Below, piece by piece: positions 37,656 through 51,100 of a stretch of DNA of 64,000 nt; the stretch's first letter is position 1; every line of letters starts with the position of its first letter. The notes beneath the pieces are model-generated. The model did no database searches. It saw nothing but the letters and a program-made list of their open reading frames with translations, and had not been told where the DNA came from. The stretch comes from Centropus unirufus (Eukaryota > Chordata > Aves > Cuculiformes > Centropidae). Where the stretch lies: contig VYZI01000018.1 of the NCBI GenBank assembly GCA_013397695.1, positions 1,542,029 to 1,606,028 of the forward strand, written 5' to 3'. The position numbers were made by a program, and so were the translations under genes.

Positions 37656-40600
37656 AAAAGGAAAATGTCACCTCAACTAATACCATGTAAAAGTCTGCCA
37701 CAGAAAGAAGCTTCAATTTAGAATCAGTTACCTGGATATCTCACTCTACAATTTTGATGCTGAAAATTAGAGATAAGAAGAGGCAATAAAAGCTCCAGTT
37801 CCTTATATGGTCCTGAACACACTACAGCCTGATAAACAGTATTCACAAGTTTTAAAACAAATTTATTATTATATGTGCTATGAAGAATGTTGGTTATAAG
37901 CAGGATTTTCCCACGTAGTCCACACTTGTTTCTCAATAAGAGAGTCTGACCTCTTTGTGATCTAACTGCTGTGTCTGCTGTACAGCACCATCCATGTTCG
38001 TAATCCTCAACAGTAGATTTAGCCATCATAACAGACCTGCCTGAACAAGCTGACAGGAAAAGCACTTAAAACACTTGTCACTGACCATCCGGGAGACTAG
38101 TTTCCCCTTTTTCCAACTGCTTGGGAACTGAAAAGTGTCGCTGCCACTTCCAGTCAGAATGGGTTTTGTGAAATCAAGGAGCTCAGAGCTGCATGCTAGA
38201 AAATAAAGAACAGAGCCAGGCAGTCACCAGGACAGTACTCATGACATCTTCATACATTTTACTGCAACTGCATCATTAACTTGGTTAATGATTAACTGAA
38301 AAAAAAAAAACAAACCACAAAAAACACAAAACGAAACCACACTCCAAGATACTAGCTACTATTCCAAGAGAAAAACATCTCTCTGTTGATATAATTAACA
38401 AACACGAGTTATTAAAATGTAAAGCCAAAGTGACACTCTACAAGAAACAAGCAGGACAGAAACAAATAATGCTTACTTCATGCAGTATTTTTCCTACAGA
38501 AATGTATCTACTTAATTGCATTTTAATAGTTGAAGAATGTTGAGCTAATTCTCTTTGAATCATTGTTTCAATTTAATGCGGGCAGCAGTTTGTGGATCTG
38601 CAAATATTCAAACAGCACTTATCTGGCACTTGTGGGGAGGAGGAGATTTTTTTTTCTGGATGTTTTAAAAGAAATGAGGAAAAAAAAGGGCAAAAATGAG
38701 ATGAATGTGGGATGTTTCATAAACGTTCCTAAATTTGTATGTTTTAGTGTAGTTCGAAATCAGAACAAACCTAAGGTTCACAATTTCATTTATAAAAGGC
38801 AGCTTAGTAATTTCCTATGCAGCTAAGCTGGCACACCCATGTTAAATACCAGAGCTGAAATTTGAGACACGGGAATGTTCGGAACCCACTGGGTCACATT
38901 TTGAAAGCAGACTGACAGAAACCAAATCTCACTCTTCACTGACACTATTTAGTGGCCTATGATATCCAAAAAGGCACTGGTGTTACCAACGCTATAAGTA
39001 ATAGCTCTCCCATTGCAAGAGCCACTATGCCTACTGACAGTCTTCTCCGAAAGCCCCTGGAGAGAAGTCTGACCTAAGGAACGTTGAGTTTGGATTATCA
39101 TCCCTCCTGAAGCCAGCGAAGACAGAAGAGTGTGTATGACTCACTCCCTGTGCTTCACACTGCAGATACTGGCAATATTCTGCAGTATCCTAAACTCTAC
39201 AGTCACCCAGGAAAATTAGGATTTTTAGTCACAGGAATAATTCTAGTTTGAAGTATCTTATTTATACTGAAACAAGAATGTTTTAGACTTTTACCATTTG
39301 CCCGTCTGGTGGGCTGAAAGGCCACAAAAGCCAATTATTACAGAAATCCCGCCACACACATCTTTCTGAAATACAACCAAAGGTTATAGCATGCATGGAG
39401 CTACAGGAACAGGGCTGCTCTCCAGGAATAAACTAGCGTCAACAGAAACACCAGCACTTCCTGAAAATCTGCAAGTATCAACTCACCATTATTACTATAT
39501 CAATGCCATTCCTGTGCATGACAGCTGTCATCACAGAAGTTTAAGACATTCAGATTTCTAAATACCGTATTTCACACAACACAAAGAAGCTGAAAGGAAT
39601 CCTGGATGCTTTGTATTCTTCGGAGTAAGACAACTCTAGAGTGTCTTGATGTGCAAGATCACCTTGGAAAAAAAAGTCTATGTATTAGTACAGCCAGTTC
39701 AAAGATGTTACACATGCACCTATCTGTCACCAAAAGAAGGTCACTGAAATCAATGCTGTCCTTCAACAAGCCTTATTTCCTCCACTAAGACATACACGGA
39801 AAAGACAATGCTTTTCTCATTGTGTTTTTCCTCAAAAAAGATGCAGAGCAGTTCCTAAGGAACGTTATCACATACAAAGCAAACCCAACCAAGAGAAAAT
39901 AGTGCCATTGCATACTTGTTCATTGGAAGAAGCTGACATGCTTGTGAAGATTGATGGTGCTGCGAATCAACAGATGCTGCTTGCATCACTTTTCTTGAAC
40001 CAGAAGGGCCACTCTCAGAGCCAGGACAAGCAGCGCACACAATGACCAAATACATCATCTTTACACCTGCAATGCTTCAAACAAGTTTTTGAAGCCCTGT
40101 GAAAGATGGGGTGCAGCAGTGCCAGACTAAGGCAAAATAAAAATTACTTTAAGGGGCACCCTCAAACTTGACACACAAATAAAAATTATAGAAGAAAAAA
40201 ATTGAAAATGTTGAGCCTATTGCTTCAGAAAAGCATTTTAGTCACAAGTATTCAGGTACCGGAATGAAAACCAGAATATTTTATCTATCATACAAAAGGG
40301 TTTTCTCTTTGTATACACAATCAAATTACTCTTTAGCAGCTCATACCGTGCTCATATCTGGTGATCATCTTGGTTGCATTATTCAGTTGTTTTCATTCAG
40401 AATTCAGAAAGAAACCAAGAATTTCCATTTTCAATTAAAAAAAGTTAAATTGTCCAGCACCAAGTCCACCTGAACTATATCAACCAAAATGCTAGGATTT
40501 TAAAACTGTACAAATCTTATCATAGTATTAATAAAACTAATACTCCAAAACAAATTCTCTCAGAAGTCAGATCAGCTGCAGTAGTGCGAGAATCCACAGC

Positions 40601-40856
40601 TGAATCTTTAAAACAATTCTTTTGACTAGATTTTCTATTGCATATAATCCTTTCTTTGTTTTCTTCTTATTTGAATATAATGACAATTTTTAAAGAAGGT
40701 TATCCTGGAAAATACACTTAGCTGAAATCATGACAAAATCTATTCTTTAGTCTATTATATCATAAATTACTTCTACAACAATTAACAGCACAATGCATCT
40801 TGGAAAACTGTCTGCTATTTAAGGAAAGAAACCCTACCCCAGATTAATAAAGATGA

Positions 40857-41660
40857 TGCAGCACCAGTTTACACGGGTCACCAGCCCTCGTACCTAGTAC
40901 AAGACTTCGTAAAGTCTTTCAGCCTGCTCTGAATTTGGAGATTTGGAGAGAGAAACAAAGCACTGTTCAAGCTGAAGTTACTGCATATGTACTAGAACTA
41001 AGTATGCATTGTCAAGCAGGACTATTGGAACAACTTGATTTGCGTTCAGTTTGCCTGGTTTTGCAGAAATTGGAAGACAACAGATGTTGCTGGAAGGTTT
41101 GTTAACCAACACTGGGTTTGCTATTTCTTTTTTTATAATTAAGTTGGACCGTGTTCCACTGTTGGTGCCAGACATCTGCTCGCAGCAGGAAGTATCCTAT
41201 TCTTCCACTGTCACGTTTCCAGAGAGATCCTGAACCATCAGAGATTTACAGAAGACACAGATCTGGTACCAAGAAGGAAGTGCTGATCATCCCAATAGCA
41301 ATGAGAAGCTTCTCAAGAACTTGCATACCTATAGAGTTAATCTGACTACCAGACCTAGGGACAAGTTTTTCTTTAGCTCAGATTGCCAGGATTTATGGAG
41401 AGAAAGCAAGAAAGAACTGAGCATGGCATGTGACAGGTGAGTACGAACACTTGCTGGGGACGTATCCATTCTTCATGTCACTGGGGTACCTCAAGACAAT
41501 GAAAATAGCCTGGCTCTCTTGGTAGCTGAATGGATGCTTTTAACTCTAGGATTTTCACACAATATAACTTCAAATGCTGGGCATATTTCTGACTTCTGGC
41601 CACAGCTGGTGCTTTTACAGACCTTCTGGACTTACTGTCCACTGCAGAACTACACATGAT
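40857..41660 (+). pseudogene. Possible decayed coding sequence or antisense exon, unidentified
   Basis: A plus-strand stretch has few stop codons for this AT-rich region. Positions 40857-41102 are open for 82 codons in one frame (containing AEVTAYVLELSMHCQAGLLE). From 41051 another frame runs about 200 codons to 41660 interrupted only by TGA at 41231 and TGA at 41438, and contains EKLLKNLHTYRVNLTTRPRD and NENSLALLVAEWMLLTLGF. The second TGA overlaps a perfect splice donor, GACAG|GTGAGTA. The residue make-up looks protein-like, but I recognise no family. A processed pseudogene, an exon of an antisense transcript, or chance are all possible. Confidence 0.25.
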
Positions 41661-44600
41661 GCTGTAGGCTGGATTGAATAATTCAGGTGGTTTCTTCTGC
41701 TTCTGTACTGTTTCTAAATGGAGTTGGTATAAGCAAAGAATAGAATTATTTCTAAAAGGATATAGTGCAGATAAACTGGATTGTTGCAGGAATTATATGT
41801 AGAGGCTTTCTTCTTGTGTTATGTACAGGCCAAGCAAGACAATCATCATCTCTTCCTATGCTCTTAAAAAAAATCCCCAGTGCCTACAGTAGTGCAGACA
41901 TGCTCTGAAAGTTGCCTGTAAAAAGATGGTATACTTGATTGGTTTCAAATATAAAAACTCGTTATTCAGCTATTGAAAAAAATTTGAAAGTGTCAGTCCT
42001 GGAAGCGTATCTCGAACTGTACTGCACACTAAAGCTCTGCAACTGGAATTCAGCTAGTGCCTTTTGTGCATGATGGCAAGACGTCCATATTATTTTGTTC
42101 TGTATCTTTACTATATCTGCCACAGTCACAAAGTTTTAAGAAATAGCAGGAATATATCAGTGAACTCAAGACAGATGACTCATTACCAATGACCATATAT
42201 CTCTGAAGAGTTGAGTAAAAGGGGTGTGTGTGACTGTAATGTGACTTTGACATCACATTGACTCACCAATCCACTTGATTTGCATAAAGTATTTATGACA
42301 AGGCACTCCAATATATGAATACAAGCAAATAAATTTAAAAAACAGCCCAGAGAGTCCCTTCCTAATCACATTAATAGCGGACAAACAGAAAAAGTGTGAG
42401 GTATTCTATTTTAATCTAATAAAGATAATAATACATCAAGATCTCCTGGGAGATACAGCATCAGAACAGAAACTAAGAAGATTACTCAAAATACAAGTAA
42501 GGGGGATAAATGGAAGAGAAAAAAAATCTACAATTACAGAATGGTCATTTTCTTTTTTTGTAGGAGATTATGATGATTAGAAGTACTTTAAGTATTATAA
42601 TGAATATGTAGTTCAAAATACAAGAAATTCTAGGTACATCAGATCGAATTTACTGAACAACCTACGAAACACATTAACCTCCTAAATATGTATTTAGACT
42701 TGACTTGGACTTTAAATAAAACAAAAAATTCCCAATAAAAGACTCAAAGCTCATACAAGAAATCTGCTCAAATTCCCACAGCAAGGTAACTATTTTATAT
42801 GCCTAGCTACAGCAAATGCTTCAAGTTTATAAACTTTTCAGCAAAAATGGAACTCGGATCAAGTGCAGCCTATCAAAACGAAAAAGACAAGCCCTTTGAA
42901 GGGGGCTGGCTGAAGAATGAATTTTGAGTGACAGGACAGGACAAGACAAGTTGTATTGGTACTTTTATGTAGCAAGTCCATTACGTTCTGCTACCCTGGT
43001 AACTGATGTCTGTGTAAGAAGCCAACTAGATAATCGGAACTTCACCTTGCTACCAAATCATCACATGATAACACGGAGAAATGTTGGTCAGATTATAATA
43101 CAAACAGGATGTGAACAGCATTGGACCCCATGAAAGTCTCAGAATTTCCTATCAACTATATAAGCACTCCAGAAAAGGGAGACAAGTTATTCTGTAGCTA
43201 ACATTAGAGCTCTGTAAATTATAAGCCAGTCCACCCAAATTTCTAAACCCAATTTCTACATGCATGAGTCCTCTCTAGTAAATGTGACTGTTGGCAGTAG
43301 CAGCTACATTGAAAGTAGCTGACAGAGCAGAGTACTACAATAACCAGATAATAATCAGATTTTAACACATTAGGACACACATCAACATAAAAGATTTTGT
43401 TGATCCCATCAAACCATGCTACTGGAGAAGAAAAAAGCATGAAAGATTACATCATCCATAATGAAACTACATAGCAGAAAAGAAGTTAAAGAAGAATACA
43501 AACAAATCTGGACTAACAAGGAATGTCTTTCTGCAAGAACTGAAGAAGCTAGCACCTAAACAGCAGAATGAACTAAATCTTAATGAGACCTTGGGTAACA
43601 GCCAAACAAATACATACAACTCTCAGGAAAACCTCTGAAATAAGGTATTTGTTATATCCTGTTTAGTTTATTGTTATTCTCTTCTCACAGATTAGTTTTT
43701 ATTTTGAGAGACTTCCATGTGTTGTAATTCTTTGTGGCTAAAGAAAACAGTTGAGAACCAAACCTCCGAATTGCTCTCAGTTTATTATAAAGCTCAAATG
43801 CTCTGAACAGATGGAACAAATATTTTGTACACTACATGAGCTATCCAAGAACTCACAGACTATATGCGTAGAAAACAAGGAAAATTAGGTGGGTTAGCAG
43901 CAGGAAAGTAGCTACAGCATCCCACTATGGATGTAGAGACACGAATGTGAACCCTGTGCCTGGTTGGGTGCCAAGGCCTCCCTGCAGTTATCCTAGCTGT
44001 AAATAGGTAGCTCTTCGTTCAAGCTGAGAAGAAAAAAGGCAGACAGATGTGATACGAGCCATATTGCTCCCTTGTGTGCTGTTGGCTGCAGAACACAAGT
44101 CTGCCTTAACCACATAAGACCGATAAGCCACCTGCACCCAGAAAGGATCTTTGGCGGGTTTTGTATTCGGGAAAAGCAAACCCAAGTATCAAAGCATCAA
44201 TGAGTCTATACAATTTTTTTAAGAAATAAAGAAATAAAACCTAAACCAAAAGCCATCATTCCCAAAATACAGATTGTTCAGCAAAGGAAGAAACTGTAGC
44301 TTTCATGAAGAAATACAGTTTTGACTTAGCAGTTTGTAGGTGCTTTAAAAAAACAGATGTTTCCCTTTTTCCCCTTTATACTGCTCCTTCAGCATTTCCC
44401 ATGTTTTCTCCCTCTTTCCTTTTCTAAATGGGTTTATTCTGTTTAAGTGCTTCTTCTATGCTGACATTATTTTCCATTTGATTTTTTCCAACGCTGTGCT
44501 CCTGTGTGCAAAACACAGAGCATCCCCAACTCTCCCACAGAATTCCTTTCTTTGTTCATGTTGCTTTTTGATTTTTTTTCTTACTTCTCTGTTTACTTCA

Positions 44601-45126
44601 TGCCTTCGCTTATTTTCTACCACATAAGCAGAAAAAAAGTCCAAGCAAAAATAAAAAGCAAATGGAAAGCAGCAACATTCCTCTGTTACTCCACTGTTTT
44701 GCACGTGGAAGCATGCCACTTCTGATGGAGCAGTCCAACTGGCATCACAGCACTCCCCGTGGCATTTGCCAAGGATGCTACGTTGCTCAGGCAACCATTC
44801 CTTATTGTCTTTTGGGATACTGAGGGAAGGAGATGGTTTTTTTGTCTGGTCTGTAAGGTCACACTAGCAATGGGGCAGTGAACACAGGCTACCGCTATCA
44901 CAAGCAAAGCACTAAACAAGAACAGACAAGGCAATTCTGAAAACAATAACATGTCAAACACACCCAAAGTCCTAGCTACTTCCCAACTATATTTAGGTAA
45001 GATGATGTGTACAACAGTTGCCATACAAGAGTACAACAACTACTATGCCAGAGACACTAATATTGTTCTAGGCACATGCTGAAAGCAAATAGGAATGTTT
45101 CTCTTGGCTTCAAAAAATAAATATAT

Positions 45127-45131
45127 NNNNN
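45127..45131. other. Assembly gap, 5 N
   Basis: Five unknown bases directly after AAATATAT, probably an unresolved AT repeat. Confidence 0.99.
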
Positions 45132-48100
45132 GAATAGATTGTCAACAAGAGTTTGGCAGGCCACTATTAACATGTTTTAGAGATTTCCAAGAAGAATTTT
45201 CAGAAAATAAATCTCTGCTGAAGGAAATAAAAGCAGAAGCTTTAAGAGCAGGAGCTCTCAAAGTTCCTCCAGAAGGTTCATCTCAGTATAGGAATGTTTT
45301 GCATCTTAAAAGAAACACACCATATGCTGGGATGGCTTTTCTTAAGTAGAAAAGCCTGCCTTATATTTTTGGAACAACCAAGTTTTTCCTCATGTTTATT
45401 GACATGTTTCATAAACCTCAAAACCTTAACTGAAAAAAGAACCTACACTAGCTGTATCAATAGTGGGGTTTTTTTTTCAAAGACCAAAAGGAGGAAGAAA
45501 GGAAAAATTTCAGGTAACTTGAGGGGAAAAGTCCCTCTGAACATGAAGATACAGCAAAATGATAAATTTAATTGCCTCTGTATTTTCTGCACGGCCCACG
45601 TGAGGTACAAGATCCACCTGAACCTTTCCTGTTTTCATCGCCCCTGGAGAGTCATGTGACAGATACCACGAAGAAACTTACAGTGGATCCTTTAAGACCC
45701 CCCCAGAAAGATGGAAGATAGCTTAAACTTTTAATTGTATTTACTGTTTTCTCTTTAGTGCCTGCCCTGTAACACAGCAACGTTTCTTCAGCCCACGTTA
45801 CTAGATGTGATGTCTACCCTCCCTGAGTTTCTTCAAAATTACACACCGTGGCACACTACAGTAACCACATACACGCCAAAGTTGAAGTCTAGGATGTGAA
45901 CGGACCAACCAGGCAGGCAAAGATGGATCTTGAGCTGAGGTACCTCTCCTTTGCGCTCCCTGCTGTGAGTGACTGCCAGAGGCAGAACACAGGGCTCAGC
46001 AGACCTAATGTGCCGCAACCATCCTGCACTCATCTTTCACATGAAAGAAAGAAAGGAACAAAAAACATTTTCAAAGTAATTTGCAATACTTTTCCAAGGA
46101 TGCTGTCTTAAATCCAGCCCTTTCCCTCGCCTGCACACCCTCAACATGGATCACCCCACTTCCCAAAGCCCACAAAACAGAGCAAGAGATATAACTTTAG
46201 CAATTTCGGTTGGATTTGCCTCTCTACAACTGGTCACACAGCTCCATTATAGTGTTTGCTTAGCTAGATTTGCAAGAACTTGCAACCATTTTTGGCCAAA
46301 AAAAAACTTTCTTTGCCTTAATGACTCCCAGAATGAGTGGTTCTTTTGTACAAGAGTTTTACATTTTCAGACATCTTTCCGTATCCAAGAAAAGCACTCT
46401 AGTTCTTTTAACATAAGAAAGCAAATTTATTAGTGAGAACACTTGAACAAGATCTGAGAGGCCCAGGTCACAGATAACTGACTGTCAAGATGTTCTGCAT
46501 CTGGAAATGCTACTGCCAGCACTTAATACTTTGACAAGGTCGGTGACATCCTGCCATTATCATAAGGGGCTTTCAACTTTCATAAAATGGAGGCATTGCC
46601 AATTCAATAACAATGCTTTAACATACATAATATAGAAATATGAAAACACATTATTCAAATTTAAGCCTGGAGGAAGACACAACAGGAATCGTATTTCTCT
46701 ATTATAAAGTATTATGCATTTTGAAATCTTAATAAAACAGTGGACTGTATTCTGGAAATAAAAAACCCCAGGAAAATTAAAGTAAGAGCTATCCTCATAA
46801 CTACTACTTTTCTCAGTGTGCTCATTTTCAGTGTGCTTTTTTGAGTAAATGATAAGTTAAAAAATTTCTTGCACTATTTGTTCTTATGAAAAGAAAACCA
46901 AAACAACGGAATGTTGTTTTCACTTTGGTTTTGCATTCTTTTTTCAATTTTGAGTTAATTTTTGGAAGAGACTTTTCCTTGTACAGGTATTTCTGTGGAG
47001 TTTAGAGCACACTTTGCCCCTTTGTCAGCAGGGCTCCTTGGCTCCTGGAGGACCCTGAAACTTGAGTGCTTCAGATCACACAGCAGAGATATTACAGACT
47101 CACAGAGTCTTGCTGCACTTGTGCATCCACACTAATCTTCCACAATACAAATAATTTTTATGGACGTGGTACTATACTTAGAAGAAGATCGAAGGATACC
47201 CTAAATAAATAAGCAAATACAGAGTATAAAATGTCAAATAATTTTAAAAGCCATACTGTTTTCATCAACGTTTATAAGCCGAAAGTTCACAGAATGTAGT
47301 AGCACCAAAATGAACAGCATTCTGTGAACATCCTGGACCGACGTACAGTCAAAAGAGAAAGCATTCATGGTCTTTTTTTACCTAAGATTAAAGGGTGACC
47401 CAAACTAGCACTACATTAAAGATAACACACAGACCTCCAGCAGTAAGCAGCTGACTATAAATCTGGTTGTTTCAATTACAGTTGTCATGATTTCTCAGGA
47501 GGAAGAACCACAACATTCACCTGAAATTCTGTGAAGATTGATTCTCAAGGGGAAGAGGAGGCAGTTTGTAGTGCTAGGTATGTACTCATGCTCACGACAG
47601 GATACAAAGTGTTTTCTGTCATAATGACATCAGACTTCATTCTTGTATCATTAAACCCCCCAGTTGCCAGGATCCTACCCACACTTCCACCTCTGCCGTT
47701 AACAACCACTAGAAGATTTTATCTGCAGTCTTGGCCAGAGCCAGGAGGATGTGCTGGCTATCACAGACTCTGATCGAGCACGGTTCATTAAATATTCCTC
47801 CTCTCTCTGCTCACTGACTTAGACAAATCACTCTGAGAGCTTCTTATTCTCCAGTGAAATGCTGATTAATTTGGTTTTTCCATAGCAAGTTTCAACAAAA
47901 ATATGGACAGACTTCTAATGACAAACTTGTATGAATAAAACTGGTGACCAAAATCCAAGCATCCTCTTCCCTCTTCAGTACAATCAGACATGTTTATGAA
48001 ACAGAAAAGTTATGTACAACTGCCAAAGCTGAAAATGGGACAGAGGGGTTTACTTCATGTTTTGCTGGCCTTGAAGACACAAACAGTTAGTGTCAGAAAC

Positions 48101-51100
48101 TGCAACTCGAGTCATCAGATTTTTCTGAACTTCTAATGCCATACAACCCACAGTCTGAAGTTGAGCATCTCCTTTTTAAGCTTCTCTTACTGTTGTCTAC
48201 TGCTTTCACTGCTACTGAGAAATCTCCTAACATTATCTGACAGCAACCTCTAGGCATAAGAGTAGTCCTGAAAAGTACATTATGTGCAAGAATAACACCA
48301 AGAGTAAAAATGATAAAATGCTAAACCCTATTGAAAACCATGAAAGATATGGCAAAAACAGAAATATAGATAAGATTTCTCCCTCTGCTCCTCGTTATCA
48401 TTCATAGGTTATAAATTCAGGTTCTATGCAGGGCAACTCAGTATTTGTAAATTCACTAGAATAAAACTGATGGACTGCACTGACTCCAAGTCATCTATTA
48501 TTTAGACAATTAAAATATATTGTGATATATTTGTTTATATATAAACATCTCAAAAAAATGTATTACTAGTCGAAATACTGTCATTTTTACAAAAAATATA
48601 CCTTCAGAAAGTTACACTACAGGACTGAATTACAGAGTAGCATCCTAGTTCTACTTAAGTGAGACTCAGTTGGTGTTTTTCAATTCAAACTTTTCATTAG
48701 TGTGCAAATTAGCACTGAATGAACAAAGATCCTCAACTTGGATATTTTATTTTTTAAGGCACTTCAGTACTATTTCATACACCAACATCATGAAATATTT
48801 TATTGACCTTGACATCCACTTTCTCTCAACATCAACTTTCAAGTTCTGTTATATTTTTTTTTCTTCCTTTGGAGGAGAGATTACTCCAACTGTAAGGACA
48901 ACAGTAATTTCTTTAATTAACTAATTTTATTTTTGCAACGTTCCTTAGCCCTTGACAATAGGTGGTAAGCCAGGGTGTAGCCAAATATGTGTCAGCAACC
49001 TCAGCCAAGATGCCCACAGCCATTTACAAAGGCGAGAAACTCCCCTGCTGTATGCAGTACCTGTTCCAAAATTAATCAAAATCACAAAACAGCAGCAAAA
49101 TAAGGCTTGAAAGACTACCAAACAAATACACCAAGGAAGAAAAAAAGTTGTAAGGTTAATTGTATTAATGCTACATAGTGACACTTAACAAATAAGTGTT
49201 CTGGGACAACATCCTGACTATAAAAATTCTAAAAGGCATATTAAAAATAGGGTGGAAGGGGAGGGAAGAAGCACTTCAGATATTCAGTTGGAAATTGCAG
49301 TGTTCTCGAAAGAAAACCTCACATTCATCCTGATTTTGTCTGATTTTTAACAAGTTTTCTGAAGCAGGAAAATTGCATCTATTCTAACACACAGGGCTTC
49401 ACCCATGCTTCTGGGAAAGTTAGGAAATTTACTTTCCTCACTTTTTCTTTCTTTTTTTTTTCCCCTTAACTCTTCCTAATTCTATGTAAGGCACTGATCT
49501 CCAGTTCTACACCTGACCCTCAGCAAGATGAGAGGCAACTGTGACAAATGACTGCTATGGGCTTGAAGTCTACCATCCATTCCTTTCAAATAATTATGCC
49601 TTAGCCTTTGAAACTATTTGTAAAATGTCATAGTCTCTCTTGTATCTTGTAATAGCAGTGAAAATGGTTTATTTTTAATTTCTGCCATTTACTTTATCCT
49701 TTATACATTTCTCTTTAACACTGACTTTGCCTCTTATAGCTAGAAACTTTAATAATAAAGATAGGAAAATAGGATTTTGTATGCAGAAAGCACTGATGCT
49801 AAATGTACTGAAGTATGTGAAGCATTAACTACAATGAAAAATACTGATATATTGTGCAGCTCAGTGCAAGATTCCTAACCAAGATATATAGCTACAGAGT
49901 TTTGTAGACACCAGCACAGCTATAGCTGTTGCCTGAACCAGTGGATGCTGGGCGTCCAGCGCACACTCCCATGGCAGCTGAACAAGGTACACGGGTTTGG
50001 AAGCTCATTCAGAACTACCTGTTGCACTCTGCAATTGGGTACCTAAAGGGGAAAATATTCTCTCCCTGCTTAAAATTTCTGATCCTGACTTCTGACCAAC
50101 AGAGGGTATTTACTAAATTGTGTTCTCCTCGGACTCTTTTTTCCAAGATACACATTCCCCATTTCTATTAATGTAGGTCTTTCATGGATCATCAAGTGAA
50201 ACGTCATACCACACAGTCCTTGCCAGCCACTAACAAGCGAGGCTGCTCTTGTGTTCAGACCAACTTTGGAGCAACCGTAAAAGCAAACATTGTGGGGAAA
50301 ACTTTAGCAAAATTCTAATATCATTATTTCTAAGATCCACCTCCTCCTAGAATGGAGCACCACTGACCTAAAGCACTTTATTTCTCTACTTCTCACTTGA
50401 TAGGGCAAATGCTGTTACCTCCTGCATTCTGCTTATATTTGCGCACACCCTTATTAGCAAAACAGAAATGAGCAAAACCTAAACTTTGACAATTGCTTCA
50501 CTTTTGACCCGTTTTGTTGCGTTTCTTTATGCCACTCTTTGCTATTCTTGATAAATCTATGGAAACAGAAATGCAACGGACATTTCTGCTTCAGATAACA
50601 AAAATATTTTCTCTAATTCAAATCTAGAGTATTTTCAAAAGATGTGTATAGGAACATCTACAAGATCACTAGAGTAGCAAACAAAATTAAATACATTTGG
50701 CTTACTGTCAAGATATTCTGGGAGATTTAAATTAGAACATCTCTGTTTATAAAAATTAAACTGAAGAACAAACCCTTCATTGTGCCAACTTAAACACTGA
50801 CAAATATCAGCGACTACAAGGATAACACAAGCCATCACATTACTGAATAAGCAGAAAACTAACGCATGATAGGGATCATTTTCAGGTTCTTATGAAGTTT
50901 CATTTCCGCAGATAAAACACTCACTCTCTTAACCTGAGGTACTTGAGCAAAGGCTTTAAAAATGCACCACAATTCCATCAGTATTTGATTATTTAACTCA
51001 TAAACAAGCAAAGGCTGGCAATGAGAATAAATTGCAAGCACTAAGTACACATTATACAAAATATAAATAAAGATTAGCTGTCTGGGAAGCGTACAGAAGT

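Noticed and set aside
44456..45039. Two overlapping minus-strand frames of 112 and 117 codons
   Set aside because: They come from the complement of pyrimidine-rich sequence in different frames, with no splice-site support or known motif.
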